Assembly (NCBI RefSeq): GCF_006517535.1
Contig: NZ_VHQH01000037.1
Location: 1 to 64,000 of the forward strand
DNA length: 64,000 bases
Source: Schumannella sp. 10F1B-5-1
Lineage (GTDB): Bacteria > Actinomycetota > Actinomycetes > Actinomycetales > Microbacteriaceae
Direction: 5' to 3'
In this document: positions 8,019-16,816 of the stretch, in pieces
Position numbering within the stretch: position 1 is the first letter of the stretch
Layout: every line of letters begins with the position of its first letter
Program-made: the position numbers and the translations under genes
Notes under the pieces: generated by a model
Databases searched by the model: none
The model's input: the letters and a program-made list of their open reading frames with translations, nothing else
Told to the model about the DNA's origin: nothing

Positions 8019-8654
8019 TTACAGGTCGATCGACTCGCCCGGCTGCAGCACGAACGACTCGCCGCCGACCTGCTTCGTCATGCCGGCCAGGCGGTCCTGT
8101 GCGAGCGCATTGCCGGCCTGGGAGTAGATCATCTCGTGGATGGGAAAGGTGCGCTTCGGCTTCACCTCGAGCACGTAGTCCATGAACTCGGCCATCTTCA
8201 GCCACGGCGCGCTGACCGGCACCGCCAGGGTGTCGATCTCGACCTCGGGCACCGTGAACGAGTCGCCCGGATGGAACAGGGTGCCGTCGACCAGCACCGC
8301 GACGTTGTCGATCTGCGGGATCGACGAGTGGATGATCGCGTGCCGCCCGCCGTGGAAGCTCAGCTCGAACGGCCCGACCTGGGCGACGTCGCCCGGCTTC
8401 GCGATGATCACGTCGAAGCCGGTCGCCTGCTCGGCCACGGCCGTCGTGGAGTAGACCGGCGCATCCGGGTTCAGCTCGAGCACCCGCTCGACCTGCTGCT
8501 GCGTCCAGTGGTCGGGGTGCTCGTGCGTGATGACGATGCCGACGACCCCCGGCAGATCGAAGAGCGGGGTCGTGAAGTTGCCGGGATCGATCACGAGCTT
8601 CTCGCCGTGCTTCTCGAGGACCAGGCAGGAGTGCTCGAACTTCGTCAGCTTCAT
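8019..8654 (-). CDS. MBL-fold metallo-hydrolase
   Basis: 211 residues with the metallo-beta-lactamase fold signature THEHPDHW near residue 43, a metal-ligand Asp in FHPGDSF, and a C-terminal IHEM His. The order resembles UlaG-like and other small cytoplasmic MBL hydrolases. N-terminal KLTKFEHSCLVLE is typical of this subgroup, where the early His helps bind metal. The substrate is not predictable. It is followed on the same strand by no coupled gene, so it is probably monocistronic. Confidence 0.85.
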   Translation of the reverse strand: MKLTKFEHSCLVLEKHGEKLVIDPGNFTTPLFDLPGVVGIVITHEHPDHWTQQQVERVLELNPDAPVYSTTAVAEQATGFDVIIAKPGDVAQVGPFELSFHGGRHAIIHSSIPQIDNVAVLVDGTLFHPGDSFTVPEVEIDTLAVPVSAPWLKMAEFMDYVLEVKPKRTFPIHEMIYSQAGNALAQDRLAGMTKQVGGESFVLQPGESIDL

Positions 8655-8707
8655 GCGGTGACGCTATCGCCCGGCGCCGACGCCCGTGCGGCGGGCACGT
8701 CGGGCGC

Positions 8708-10021
8708 TCAGGTTCGGCGCGCCCCGGGGCGCGCGCCGCGCATCCACCGGTCGAGGTCGAGGGCGACGACGCGGCGGCGCCACGGCCACTCGCTGTGCGT
8801 CCACAGGCGGTGGCGCGCGCGGTCGACCGCGATGTCTTCGGGGCCCGACGGCAGCACCTCGCGATGACGTTCGAAGCCCGTGTCGGGGGAGCCGACCCAG
8901 AGGTCTCCGCGGCGGCGGTCGCCGTTGGTCGAGGTGAGCATCCAGGTGCCGTCGACGACGACCGCGCCCTGCAGCCCGCGCAGACCCGAGGCGTGCACCT
9001 CGTCGATCGGGATGCGGTCGGGCTCGTCGCCGGCGTCGCCGCCGCAGCCGTCGAGCAGGGCGGCGTCGTCGAGGGGGAGGCGCAGCAGGCGCCCGCCGGC
9101 CTCGGTGTTCGAGAACTCGCCCGCGACGAGGTGGGCGCGGCCCTCGCCGGCATCGCTGCTGCTGCTGTCGCTGCTGCCGCCGCCCGAGCTCCCGCCGCTC
9201 TCGAGCGAGAGGAACGAGAAGCGCAGCCGCCCGCGCGCGCCGAGCGACGCGTAGGAACGATGCTGAGGCAGCACCAGGCGGTGGCCGTAGGTCTCGCGCC
9301 GCGCGGTCTCGGCGTCGAGCAGCAGCAGATCGCCCAGCCGGAACTCGCGGATGCCGCCGCCCGATGCCGCGACGAGCAGCCGGTCGCCGGTCCAGGCGAT
9401 GCCGCCGGCGTGCACCTCGACCGAGGAGATGCGGGATGTGGCTGCGGCCGGCTCGGCGGGCGCGGCGGCCGAGCCCGCGCCGTGCACGGCATCCGGTTCG
9501 GCGTCGATGCCGTCGCTCGTCGCCTCGACGAGCAGCACGTGCCAGTAGCGCGGTCGCCGCGCGCGCAGGTCGATCACGCTCACGCGGGCGCCCTGGCTCG
9601 TGCCGCGGCGCTGCTGCGCGAACCAGCTGACCAGCAGCACGTCGCCGCGCACCGGACGAACCTCGATGCCCTGCGGCCACCAGCGCTGACTCGCGTCGTC
9701 GACGAGGCTCCAGCGCAGCGTCTGCACGGCGGCGGGCGCCTGCGAGCGGATGCGCGACATGCGCCGGGGCCGCGGGATGCGCGCCGCGCCGGATACGGAA
9801 GTCGAGCCGCGGGCGGGGTGGTGCTCGCCGAGGCCCGGGCGGCGCTCGCCGAGGTCGCGCAGTGCGCGCAGCATCCCGGCGAGCTGGCCGGCAGGCCCCG
9901 CGTCGCGGCGGCCTTCGCGCAGCAGCCCGTCCATCCCGAGGCGCACGTGGCTCGCGATGAGGCGCTCGCGTGCGGCCTCGTCGACGCCGCTGCGCCGGAG
10001 CCCGTGCCGTTCGCTCGCCAC
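8708..10021 (-). CDS. Hypothetical protein, probable beta-propeller
   Basis: 437 residues that I do not recognise as a named family. Repeated short segments of the type GDRLLVAASGGGIREFRL, DGTWMLTSTNG, GDLWVGSPDTGFERH and RHRLWTHSEWPWRRRVVALDL, spaced as in a six- or seven-blade propeller, suggest a WD/NHL/Kelch-like fold. A serine-glycine stretch lies near residue 275 (GGSSGGGSSDSSSSD). There is no signal peptide or membrane segment. The first 90 residues are Arg-rich and of different character, so the start (GTG at 10019-10021) may be too early. Position between an MBL hydrolase and a lipid kinase gives no clue to function. Confidence 0.6.
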   Translation of the reverse strand: MASERHGLRRSGVDEAARERLIASHVRLGMDGLLREGRRDAGPAGQLAGMLRALRDLGERRPGLGEHHPARGSTSVSGAARIPRPRRMSRIRSQAPAAVQTLRWSLVDDASQRWWPQGIEVRPVRGDVLLVSWFAQQRRGTSQGARVSVIDLRARRPRYWHVLLVEATSDGIDAEPDAVHGAGSAAAPAEPAAATSRISSVEVHAGGIAWTGDRLLVAASGGGIREFRLGDLLLLDAETARRETYGHRLVLPQHRSYASLGARGRLRFSFLSLESGGSSGGGSSDSSSSDAGEGRAHLVAGEFSNTEAGGRLLRLPLDDAALLDGCGGDAGDEPDRIPIDEVHASGLRGLQGAVVVDGTWMLTSTNGDRRRGDLWVGSPDTGFERHREVLPSGPEDIAVDRARHRLWTHSEWPWRRRVVALDLDRWMRGARPGARRT

Positions 10022-10110
10022 GCCCCGAGCCTAAGCGCGCCTTCCCGCGCCCCGCACTGGGGGAGCGCGGCGCCGCCGGAGCGCCGCGGCCGTCTGCCAT
10101 GATGCGAGGC

Positions 10111-11037
10111 ATGTCTCGCGAGGATGCCCGCCCGCGCCGCGTGATCGTGGCGATCAACCCGAGCGCCTCGTTCGGCGCGAAGTCGACGGTCGGCCCCGCC
10201 CTGGTGCAGACGCTGCGCGCCTCGGGGCACGACGTGACCTCGCTGACCGAGCCCGACTTCGAGCAGCTGATCGCCTCGGCCGAGCGCGCGATCCGCTCGA
10301 AGCCCGACGCCTTCGTCGTGGTCGGCGGCGACGGCATGGTCAACCTGGCCGCGAACCTGCTGGCGCGCACGAAGGTGCCCATGGGACTCGTGCCCTCGGG
10401 AACCGGCAACGACATGGCGCGCGGACTCGGCATCCCGCACGACGACACCGAGGCGGCCATCCGGCACCTGGATGCGGCGCTGCGCCGCCCGCCGCGCACG
10501 ATCGACGCGGCCGTGATGCGCTTCGCCGACGCGAAGACCGGCGCCGCGACCGAGAAGTGGTTCGCGTGCATGCTCAGCGCCGGCTTCGACGCGATCGTCA
10601 ACGAGCGCGCCAACCACCTGCGCCACCCGAAGGGCGCGAGCCGCTACATCCTGGCGATGCTGATCGAGCTGCTGAAACTGAAGCCGATCAGCTATCGGCT
10701 CGAGATCGACGGGCGCGTGCTCGAGACGCCGGCGAGCCTCGTCGCGATCGGCAACGCGATCTCGCTCGGCGGCGGCATGAAGCTCACGCCCGACGCGAAG
10801 GTCGACGACGGGATGCTCGACGTCGCGGTCGTACAGCCGCTCTCGCGCCTCGGCTTCCTCAAGCTCTTCCCCTCGGTGTTCAAGGGCACGCACGTGCGCG
10901 ACAAGCGCGTCGCGATCTACCCCGCCAAGCGGGTGCGCATCGAGGCGGATGTGGTGGCCTACGCCGACGGGGAGCGCGTCGCCCCGCTGCCCATCGACGT
11001 CGAGGTCGTGCCCGGCGCCCTGCGCGTGCTCGCCTAG
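10111..11037 (+). CDS. Diacylglycerol kinase / YegS-type lipid kinase
   Basis: About 308 residues of the DagK catalytic fold. The nucleotide-binding VVVGGDGMVN and VPSGTGNDMARGLG motifs lie near residues 72 and 98, and the C-terminal beta-domain has the late Asp-Gly-Glu (YADGERV). The family phosphorylates diacylglycerol or related lipids with ATP at the inner membrane face, recycling lipid for phosphatidate synthesis. Three in-frame ATGs (10099, 10102, 10111) are possible. I chose 10111 because the protein core starts just after it; GCGAGG immediately in front is too close to be a good ribosome binding site, so leaderless use of an earlier ATG is also likely. Confidence 0.88.
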   Translation: MSREDARPRRVIVAINPSASFGAKSTVGPALVQTLRASGHDVTSLTEPDFEQLIASAERAIRSKPDAFVVVGGDGMVNLAANLLARTKVPMGLVPSGTGNDMARGLGIPHDDTEAAIRHLDAALRRPPRTIDAAVMRFADAKTGAATEKWFACMLSAGFDAIVNERANHLRHPKGASRYILAMLIELLKLKPISYRLEIDGRVLETPASLVAIGNAISLGGGMKLTPDAKVDDGMLDVAVVQPLSRLGFLKLFPSVFKGTHVRDKRVAIYPAKRVRIEADVVAYADGERVAPLPIDVEVVPGALRVLA

Positions 11038-11049
11038 ACGGGGCCCGGC

Positions 11050-11856
11050 TCACTCCGCGCGCAGCGCCGCCAGCAGGTCGGCGAGCGCCTCGGGGTCGGC
11101 GCGGTGGTTCAGGAAGCGCGGCTCGATCACGAGGCGGTGCTGGGGCATGAGCGTCGCGAGACGATCGGCGGCGGCGATGAGCACCGGGAAGGTCTGCTCG
11201 CCGCGCACGATCACCGCCGGCACGCCGACGTTCAGCATCTCGGGCGTCGGCACGGCGAAGGTCAGCGCGATCGTCGCGTCGTAGACGGTCGACTGGGCCA
11301 TCGGCAGCAGCGCCTCGAACATCGGCGACTGTCGGATCTGCTCGATCATCTCGTCGGGCAGGCCGACGCCCTCGCGCTGGAACGTCACCACCGCATCCCC
11401 GGGCTCGCCGGCGTCGACGAACGCCTGCAGGCGCTCGGGCAGGTCGGCGGCGAAGGGGTTCTCGAACAGGAACGGCGGCTCCGACAGCACGAGCCGCGAG
11501 ATGGGCGCACCGGCGGCAGCTGCGGCCAACGCGAGGATCGCGCCCGACGAGTGCCCGACGACGGTCGCGGTCTCGGAGGTGTCGCTGCCGGAGCCGAGCG
11601 CGCCGATCACCGCGATCAGGTCGTCGATCTCGCGGTCGGGGGAGTAGGGCGCGGTGTCTCCGCTGTCGCCCCGCGAGCGCCGGTCGAAGGTCGCGACGCG
11701 GAAGCCGCGGTCGGCGGCGCGGGCGGCGATCTCCGCTCCGTCGGCGCCGCGCGAGAACGCGCCGCCCACGATGACGAGGGGATGCCCCTCGCCGACGATC
11801 TGCACCGCGAGGGGCGTGCCGTCGGCCGACGTGACGGCGGTGGTCTCTGCGCTCAT
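11050..11856 (-). CDS. Alpha/beta hydrolase
   Basis: 268 residues with the alpha/beta hydrolase fold. An oxyanion-hole region lies at LVIVGGAFSRG, the nucleophile elbow GHSSGA (Ser) near residue 100, and a C-terminal His at FLNHRADPEALADLL closes the triad. The sequence resembles esterase/epoxide-hydrolase-like enzymes of small substrates. ATG 11854-11856 is preferred over the much earlier in-frame ATG, whose extra 59 residues run into the tRNA-Glu region. Convergent with the lipid kinase, 12 bp apart. Confidence 0.85.
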   Translation of the reverse strand: MSAETTAVTSADGTPLAVQIVGEGHPLVIVGGAFSRGADGAEIAARAADRGFRVATFDRRSRGDSGDTAPYSPDREIDDLIAVIGALGSGSDTSETATVVGHSSGAILALAAAAAGAPISRLVLSEPPFLFENPFAADLPERLQAFVDAGEPGDAVVTFQREGVGLPDEMIEQIRQSPMFEALLPMAQSTVYDATIALTFAVPTPEMLNVGVPAVIVRGEQTFPVLIAAADRLATLMPQHRLVIEPRFLNHRADPEALADLLAALRAE

Positions 11857-11977
11857 GAGGCCATGACAGCACTGACCGCCGACAGGGGGAAGGGGCGGAT
11901 GCGCGCGGCCGCGGACGCGCCTCGTCAGGCCAGCGATGGCGGCCGACACGCCGACGAGCGGCGGCGGCTCCGCTCGA

Positions 11978-12008
11978 TTTGGAATGCCGTCAGCGCCTGT
12001 GTCATACT
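11978..12008 (+). promoter_or_regulatory. Probable promoter of tRNA-Glu
   Basis: TTTGGA (11978-11983) and CATACT (12003-12008) are separated by 19 bp, with the tRNA beginning 17 bp further on. Confidence 0.5.
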
Positions 12009-12025
12009 CGTCCAGTTGTCGTGAC

Positions 12026-12101
12026 GGCCCCATCGTATAGTGGCCTAGTACGCCGCCCTCTCACGGCGGTAACGCGGGTTCGAATCCCGCTGGGGTCACC
12101 A
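12026..12101 (+). tRNA. tRNA-Glu (anticodon CTC)
   Basis: Acceptor GGCCCCA (12026-12032) pairs with TGGGGTC (12091-12097) with one wobble. The anticodon loop CTCTCAC gives CTC. The T arm is GCGGGTTCGAATCCCGC, and an encoded CCA lies at 12099-12101. Confidence 0.95.
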
Positions 12102-12108
12102 GCCGTTG

Positions 12109-12146
12109 AAGCCCTCGATCAGGTTCTGATCGGGGGCTTTCGCCTT
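12109..12146 (+). terminator. Terminator after tRNA-Glu
   Basis: A 14-bp stem (AAGCCCTCGATCAG with CTGATCGGGGGCTT, one wobble pair) and a 3-base loop are followed by TCGCCTT. Confidence 0.85.
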
Positions 12147-12184
12147 GTCTGCGCACCCGCATGACACGCAGCTCAGACAGACGA

Positions 12185-12218
12185 GAAGCCCCGCTCCGAG
12201 CATCCGGAGCGGGGCTTC
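12185..12218. terminator. Hairpin, probable terminator of the yqhA-like gene
   Basis: Perfect 14-bp stem (GAAGCCCCGCTCCG with CGGAGCGGGGCTTC) and a 6-base loop, 39 bp beyond the stop of the minus-strand gene at 12258. No T run is present on either side, as is common in high-GC actinobacteria. Confidence 0.7.
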
Positions 12219-12257
12219 GTCGTATCAGCGCGAGGACAGCGCGAGGTCAGCGCGAGG

Positions 12258-13013
12258 TCAGTGCGACCCCGGCGCACCGGGGGTCGAGCCGCCGGCGCCG
12301 GCCGCACCCGCGATCCCCGCCGCACCGAGCGCGACGCCCGCGGCGCCGACCTCGGGCGCCGGTCCGGGCACCGAGATGGTGCCGCCGTCGGCGGTCGGGA
12401 TCGAGTGCTTGAGCGACCATTTGTCGATGAGCGCGAGCGCGATCGCCGAGACGATGAAGGTCAGGTGGATCATGACCTGCCAGAACACGCCCTCGCTCGT
12501 GTAGTTCTCGCCGGTGACCGAGTCGCTCGAGGCGCCGGGCGCCCCGAGGTCGCCGACCTCGATGAAGGTCTTGAGCAGGTGGATCGACGAGATGCCGATG
12601 ATCGCCATGGCGAGCTTGACCTTGAGCACGTTCGCGTTGACGTGCGACAGCCACTCGGGCTGGTCGGGGTGGCCGTCGAGGTCGATGCGCGAGACGAAGG
12701 TCTCGTAGCCGCCGATGATGACCATGATCAGCAGGTTCGCGATCATGACCACGTCGATGAGGCCGAGCACGCCGAGCATGATCGTCGCCTCCTCGATGTG
12801 CAGAGGATCGTGGATGACCTCCTCGGCGAGGTGCCAGAGCTCGACGATGAAGACGATCACGTAGATGAGCTGAGCGATGATCAGGCCGATGTAGAGCGGG
12901 GCCTGCAGCCAGCGGCTGAAGAAGATGAAGTAGCCGATCGCGGTCGCGGCGCGTCCGCGGGCGGCGGGCGGGACGGAGTACGACGGGGTCGAGTCGGGGC
13001 GCGGCGCGGTCAT
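12258..13013 (-). CDS. YqhA/UPF0114-family membrane protein
   Basis: 251 residues. The core (about residues 20-205) matches the UPF0114 (YqhA, TIGR00645) family, with the signature SRWLQAPLYIGLI near residue 33, four membrane helices, and the conserved cytoplasmic LIMVIIGGYETFVSR and KLAMAIIGISSIHLLK segments. The family function is unknown. E. coli YqhA has about 164 residues; this protein has an extra C-terminal tail of about 40 residues rich in Gly, Ala and Pro (VPGPAPEVGAAGVALG) and an insertion (GAPGASSDSVTGENY) between helices 3 and 4. It is divergent from the TerC gene. Confidence 0.88.
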   Translation of the reverse strand: MTAPRPDSTPSYSVPPAARGRAATAIGYFIFFSRWLQAPLYIGLIIAQLIYVIVFIVELWHLAEEVIHDPLHIEEATIMLGVLGLIDVVMIANLLIMVIIGGYETFVSRIDLDGHPDQPEWLSHVNANVLKVKLAMAIIGISSIHLLKTFIEVGDLGAPGASSDSVTGENYTSEGVFWQVMIHLTFIVSAIALALIDKWSLKHSIPTADGGTISVPGPAPEVGAAGVALGAAGIAGAAGAGGSTPGAPGSH

Positions 13014-13064
13014 GGGGGCCTCAGGTCTCCTGGCTGGTCGGCGGGGGCATTAGGATATGTCCCG

Positions 13065-13245
13065 CGAGAGGGAGTATCCCGAACATCCGCTTCCGTCAGG
13101 ACGGGCGCCGACGACGTCGCCCCGGGACCGGACGCATCCACTGCACCGATCGGCCACGCGGCCGTGACCAGCAGGGTGGATGCGGGGAGAGACTCTCGGC
13201 CCCGTGCCGTACCCCGGCATCGACCGAGAGAACTCCGGAGTCTGA
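13065..13245 (+). promoter_or_regulatory. Probable yybP-ykoY (Mn2+) riboswitch of the terC gene
   Basis: The leader carries the aptamer hallmark GGAGTATC (13071-13078) just after a P1 strand CGAGAG (13065-13070). P1 closes on CTCTCG (13193-13198), which directly follows GAGA, as in known aptamers. A 9-bp internal helix (CGCATCCAC 13133-13141 with GTGGATGCG 13176-13184) fits P4. The P1 3' strand extended by one base, CTCTCGG (13193-13199), can instead pair perfectly with CCGAGAG (13224-13230) nearer the start codon. This gives a built-in switch. The ribosome binding site GGAG (13237-13240) lies in the self-complementary CTCCGGAG. This riboswitch class is known to control TerC-family Mn2+ exporters. 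Confidence 0.72.
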
Positions 13246-14253
13246 ATGACCCTCGCCCTGCCCGCCGCCTTCGAGATCGGCACGTACATCGTGCTGCTGC
13301 TGATCCTGACCGCGGACGTGATCATCGCGTTCAAGCGCCCGCACGTTCCGTCGACCCGCGAGTCGGCGCTGTGGATCGGCTTCTACGTGGCGCTCGCGCT
13401 GATCTTCGCCGGCCTCATGCTCTGGCTCGGCGACGCCGAGCACGCGGGGCAGTTCATCGCCGGATGGCTGACCGAGTACAGCCTGTCGATCGACAACCTG
13501 TTCGTGTTCCTGCTGATCATGGCCCAGTTCAAGGTGCCCCGGAAGTACCAGCAGGAGCTGCTGATGGTGGGCATCATCATCGCGCTCGTGCTGCGCGGCA
13601 TCTTCATCATCATCGGCTCGGCCGTGATCGAGCAGTGGAGCTGGATCTTCTACATCTTCGGCGCGTTCCTGCTCTACACGGCCGCGAACCAGGCGTTCAC
13701 GAACCACGACGACGAGGAGCAGACCGAGAACCGCCTCATCCGCTTCCTGCGTCGGCGCATCTCGATCACCGACGACTTCGAGGGCGCCAAGCTGCGCACC
13801 ACCGTGGATGGCCGCCGCGTGTTCACCCCCGTGCTGATCGTGCTGATCGCGCTGGGCACGACCGATCTCGTGTTCGCGCTCGACTCGATCCCGGCGATCT
13901 TCGGCATCACCCAGAGCCCGTTCATCGTGTTCACCGCCAACGTGTTCGCGCTCATGGGGCTGCGCCAGCTGTACTTCCTGCTCGGCGACCTGGTCGAGAA
14001 GCTGGTGTACCTGAAGTACGGGATCGCGTTCATCCTGGCCTTCATCGGGGTCAAGCTGGTGCTGCACGCCATGCACGAGAACGAGCTGCCGTTCATCAAC
14101 GGGGGCGAGCACATCGAGTGGGCTCCCGACATCCCGACCTTCGTGTCGCTGGGCGTGATCGTGGCGTCGATGGCGGTGGCCGTCGGCGCGAGCCTGATCA
14201 AGCTGCGCATCGACGGTCGACGCCCCCGGGCGGGGAACATTCCCGCGCCCTGA
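13246..14253 (+). CDS. TerC-family membrane protein, probable metal exporter
   Basis: 335 residues with about nine hydrophobic segments. It carries the two acidic family motifs: EYSLSIDNLFVFLLI near residue 77 and GTTDLVFALDSIPAIFGI near residue 205. Both match the TerC/Alx group, whose members export Mn2+. The cytoplasmic loop between them (residues 145-185) is charged. The leader looks like a Mn2+ riboswitch, which supports a manganese role. ATG 13246 is preceded by CCGGAG. Confidence 0.9.
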   Translation: MTLALPAAFEIGTYIVLLLILTADVIIAFKRPHVPSTRESALWIGFYVALALIFAGLMLWLGDAEHAGQFIAGWLTEYSLSIDNLFVFLLIMAQFKVPRKYQQELLMVGIIIALVLRGIFIIIGSAVIEQWSWIFYIFGAFLLYTAANQAFTNHDDEEQTENRLIRFLRRRISITDDFEGAKLRTTVDGRRVFTPVLIVLIALGTTDLVFALDSIPAIFGITQSPFIVFTANVFALMGLRQLYFLLGDLVEKLVYLKYGIAFILAFIGVKLVLHAMHENELPFINGGEHIEWAPDIPTFVSLGVIVASMAVAVGASLIKLRIDGRRPRAGNIPAP

Positions 14254-14342
14254 TCCCGCGTGGAAGTGCCGCCGCGGCACCGGTCCACTCGCGGCGACAG
14301 TGTCGGCGTGAGCGCGGGCTCGTGGATACTGGACGGGCGATC

Positions 14343-15179
14343 ATGACCGACGACGACCTCGACCCCTCCGCCGCGCGCCCGCTCTCGAGCGCGCGCAGCG
14401 ACGTGGGCCGCGTGCGCAGCGTCAACGAGGACACGGCGCTCGCCCGCTATCCGCTCTACGTCGTCGCCGACGGCATGGGCGGCCACGAGCGCGGCGACCG
14501 CGCCAGCCGCACCGCGATCGAGACCCTGGATGCGCTGGTCCCCGCCGACGCGGAGGTCACCCCGGCCGTGCTGCTCGACGCCGTGCGCGCCGCGAACACG
14601 GCCGTGCGCGAGCTTCGCGACCCCGTCACCGGAGCGCTCTCGGGCACCACGATCACCGGCCTCGCGGTCGTGCGCGCCGAGACCGGCGCGACGCACTGGA
14701 TGGTCTTCAACGTCGGCGACTCGCGGGTGTACCGCTGGAACGGCCGCACGCTGAGCCAGCTGACGGTCGACCACTCGGTCGTGCAGGAGCTCGTCGACGC
14801 CGGGCACATCACCCAGCTCGAGGCCGAGCACCACCCCGACCGCAACACGATCACGCGCGCCCTCGGCGCGGCCGACGAGGTCGAGATCGACGCCTGGCTG
14901 CTGCCCTACGCGGGCGCGCAGACGTTCCTGGTCTGCTCCGACGGGGTGACCAAGGAGCTCGGCATGTTCGACCTCGAGAAGCTGCTCTCGGGCCACGCCG
15001 ATCCCGACCGCGGTCTCGCCGACAGCATCGTGCAGGCCGCGCTGGATGCCGGCGGCCGCGACAACGTGACCGCGATCGTCGTGGAGTCGGGCGAGTTCGT
15101 CGACGCCGCGATGTTCAGCACCGAGAAGCGCGACCGCGCCTTCGAACTCGACGACACGCATCCGCGGAGCCCGCTGTGA
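14343..15179 (+). CDS. PP2C-family Ser/Thr protein phosphatase
   Basis: 278 residues, a full PP2C/PrpC domain. The metal-binding and catalytic motifs are in order: GRVRSVNED (residues 22-30), VVADGMGGH, TTITGLAV, NVGDSRVYRW, CSDGVTKEL and GRDNVTAIVV. These Asp residues bind the two metals. It is first in an operon with an FHA protein, a Ser/Thr kinase and a second FHA protein, so it likely reverses phosphorylation by that kinase. Homologues of this gene, the kinase and an FHA gene belong to the PFNA cluster of bifidobacteria. None of the 18-bp palindromes found in front of other units of the locus precedes this operon. Confidence 0.92.
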   Translation: MTDDDLDPSAARPLSSARSDVGRVRSVNEDTALARYPLYVVADGMGGHERGDRASRTAIETLDALVPADAEVTPAVLLDAVRAANTAVRELRDPVTGALSGTTITGLAVVRAETGATHWMVFNVGDSRVYRWNGRTLSQLTVDHSVVQELVDAGHITQLEAEHHPDRNTITRALGAADEVEIDAWLLPYAGAQTFLVCSDGVTKELGMFDLEKLLSGHADPDRGLADSIVQAALDAGGRDNVTAIVVESGEFVDAAMFSTEKRDRAFELDDTHPRSPL

Positions 15180-15237
15180 CCCGCGTCGCGACCCCGACCG
15201 CCCGACCCGCGCACCGCATCCACACGAGGAGCCAGCC

Positions 15238-16755
15238 GTGACCATCTACTCCGTGACCCCGGGCGCCCCGGGCGAGTGGGCGGCGCTCGCCGCCGACCGT
15301 CTGCTGCTGGTCGTGAAGGCGGATGCCCAGCTCGAGCCCGCCGCCCTGCTGGGCGAGCTCGCGGGCGCCGAGCCGGCGCGACGGGTGATCGAGGCGCTGA
15401 CCTCGCGCGGCCTCGCCGCGACGCCGTCGTTCGCGCTGATCGAGCACCCCGCCACGTCCGGACCCGTGCGCGTGATCGTGCGCGGCGAGATCACGGTCGC
15501 CGGCAGCGGCGCCGCGGGAGCGGTGGAGCTGTCGGGCACGGGCGTCGCCACCTGGGCCGAGCGTCTGGTCGACGGTCTCGCCGACGTGATCGTGTCGACC
15601 TCGGGCGAGGCGACCGGCACGGCGCTGCCGCTCGGGCACGGCGCCGTCTGGGCCAGCGGCGTCGCGGTCGTGGATGCGGCGACCTCGCCGATCGCGGCAG
15701 CCGCCGCCCACGTCGAGCTCGAGTCGTCGATCGCCGGCCCCGGCGCCCCGGTCGCCCCGTCGGCGCCCGCCGGCATCGGCGCCCCGCCGGTCGCGGCCCC
15801 CACCGCCGGATTCGTCGCCGCGGCGCCGGTCGCCGCGGTCGCGGCGGCCGACCTCGCCGCCGAGGGAGCCGGTGCGGTCGGCGCCGTCCCGATCGCCGAG
15901 GGCGACGCCGAGGTGGAGGCCGAGCCGCTCGAGGCCGATGCCGAGGCCGAGCCCGCTGCCGAGGACGGCGCGGCCTCCGACGTCGCCTCCGAGCAGACGA
16001 TCGTCGACCTGCCCGACGAGCTGGCGACGATCCTGCCGCCGAGCGACGACGAGGGCGCCGCATCCGACGCCGCCGAGTCCGGCGCCGCCGACGACGAGCC
16101 CGGCACCATCGCCGACGGATCGCTGGCGGGCGTGCCCGAGGCCCCGGCCGAGGCCAGCGAATACGACCACCTCTTCGAGGCGACGATCGTGCGCCCGATC
16201 GAAGACGCCGCCGTGCGCCCGCCCGAGGAGGGAGAGGAGGAGGCCGCGGCCGCCCCGGTGCTGCCTGGGGCCGCCCCCGCCCCCGTCGCGCCGAGCGCAT
16301 CCACCGCCCCCGAGGACGACGGCGACCACGACGGCATGACCGTGCTGAGCGGCGACCTCGCCGGCTTCGGCGACCGTCAGCGCCCCGCCGAGCACGAGAT
16401 CGCGGCGGCTCCGGCCGGCCCCGAGTTCTGGCTGGTGCTGCCCGGCGGCGCCCGCGAGCAGCTGACCCACGAGACGCTGGTCGGCCGCGCGCCGGCCGGC
16501 AAGGTCACGGGCGGCGAGCTGCCGCGCCTCGTCACCCTCGCCGGCGACCCCGACATCTCGCGCACGCACGTGCGCTTCCTGCTCGAGGGCGACACGGTCG
16601 TCGTGACCGACCTCAACTCGCGCAATGGCACCTCGGTCGTGCTGCCCGGCAAGCCCCCGCAGCTGCTGCGCGGCGGCGAGCCGGTCGCCGTGATCGCCGG
16701 AACCGTCGTCGACCTCGGCGGCGGCAGCGCCATCACGGTCGAGCAGGTGGGCTGA
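15238..16755 (+). CDS. FHA-domain protein with long disordered middle
   Basis: 505 residues. A folded N-terminal region (about 1-150) opens with TIYSVTPGAPGEWAALAADRLLLVV. A long acidic, Ala/Pro/Glu-rich linker (about 165-385) is probably disordered. A C-terminal FHA domain (about 400-500) has the phosphothreonine-binding residues in LVGRAPAGK, SRTHVRF and NSRNGT. FHA domains bind phosphothreonine, so this is a likely substrate or adaptor of the neighbouring kinase. TI/V-type Thr sites in the linker (QTIVDLPDEL, EATIVRPIED) look like candidate phospho-sites. GTG 15238 has GAGGAG upstream. The role of the N-terminal region is unknown. Confidence 0.85.
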   Translation: MTIYSVTPGAPGEWAALAADRLLLVVKADAQLEPAALLGELAGAEPARRVIEALTSRGLAATPSFALIEHPATSGPVRVIVRGEITVAGSGAAGAVELSGTGVATWAERLVDGLADVIVSTSGEATGTALPLGHGAVWASGVAVVDAATSPIAAAAAHVELESSIAGPGAPVAPSAPAGIGAPPVAAPTAGFVAAAPVAAVAAADLAAEGAGAVGAVPIAEGDAEVEAEPLEADAEAEPAAEDGAASDVASEQTIVDLPDELATILPPSDDEGAASDAAESGAADDEPGTIADGSLAGVPEAPAEASEYDHLFEATIVRPIEDAAVRPPEEGEEEAAAAPVLPGAAPAPVAPSASTAPEDDGDHDGMTVLSGDLAGFGDRQRPAEHEIAAAPAGPEFWLVLPGGAREQLTHETLVGRAPAGKVTGGELPRLVTLAGDPDISRTHVRFLLEGDTVVVTDLNSRNGTSVVLPGKPPQLLRGGEPVAVIAGTVVDLGGGSAITVEQVG

Positions 16756-16816
16756 GCATGACGTCCGCACCGACCCTCGCGACGACCCCGACCCTCGACC
16801 GCACGGAGGCGCCGTA

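Noticed and set aside
12185-12218. Hairpin as part of a second tRNA or small RNA
   Set aside because: No cloverleaf, promoter or conserved loop; a terminator for the minus-strand gene is sufficient.
14253-14343. A sixth copy of the 18-bp palindrome before the phosphatase-kinase operon
   Set aside because: I looked for GGGGA/TCCCC arms in this gap and found none, so this operon may be controlled differently.
12261-15179. A 972-codon open frame spanning the yqhA-like gene, riboswitch and PP2C gene
   Set aside because: Only its 3' part (from 14343) is the real phosphatase. The rest is antisense or out of frame to better-supported genes, of Arg/Gly/Asp-rich shadow composition, and crosses the riboswitch.
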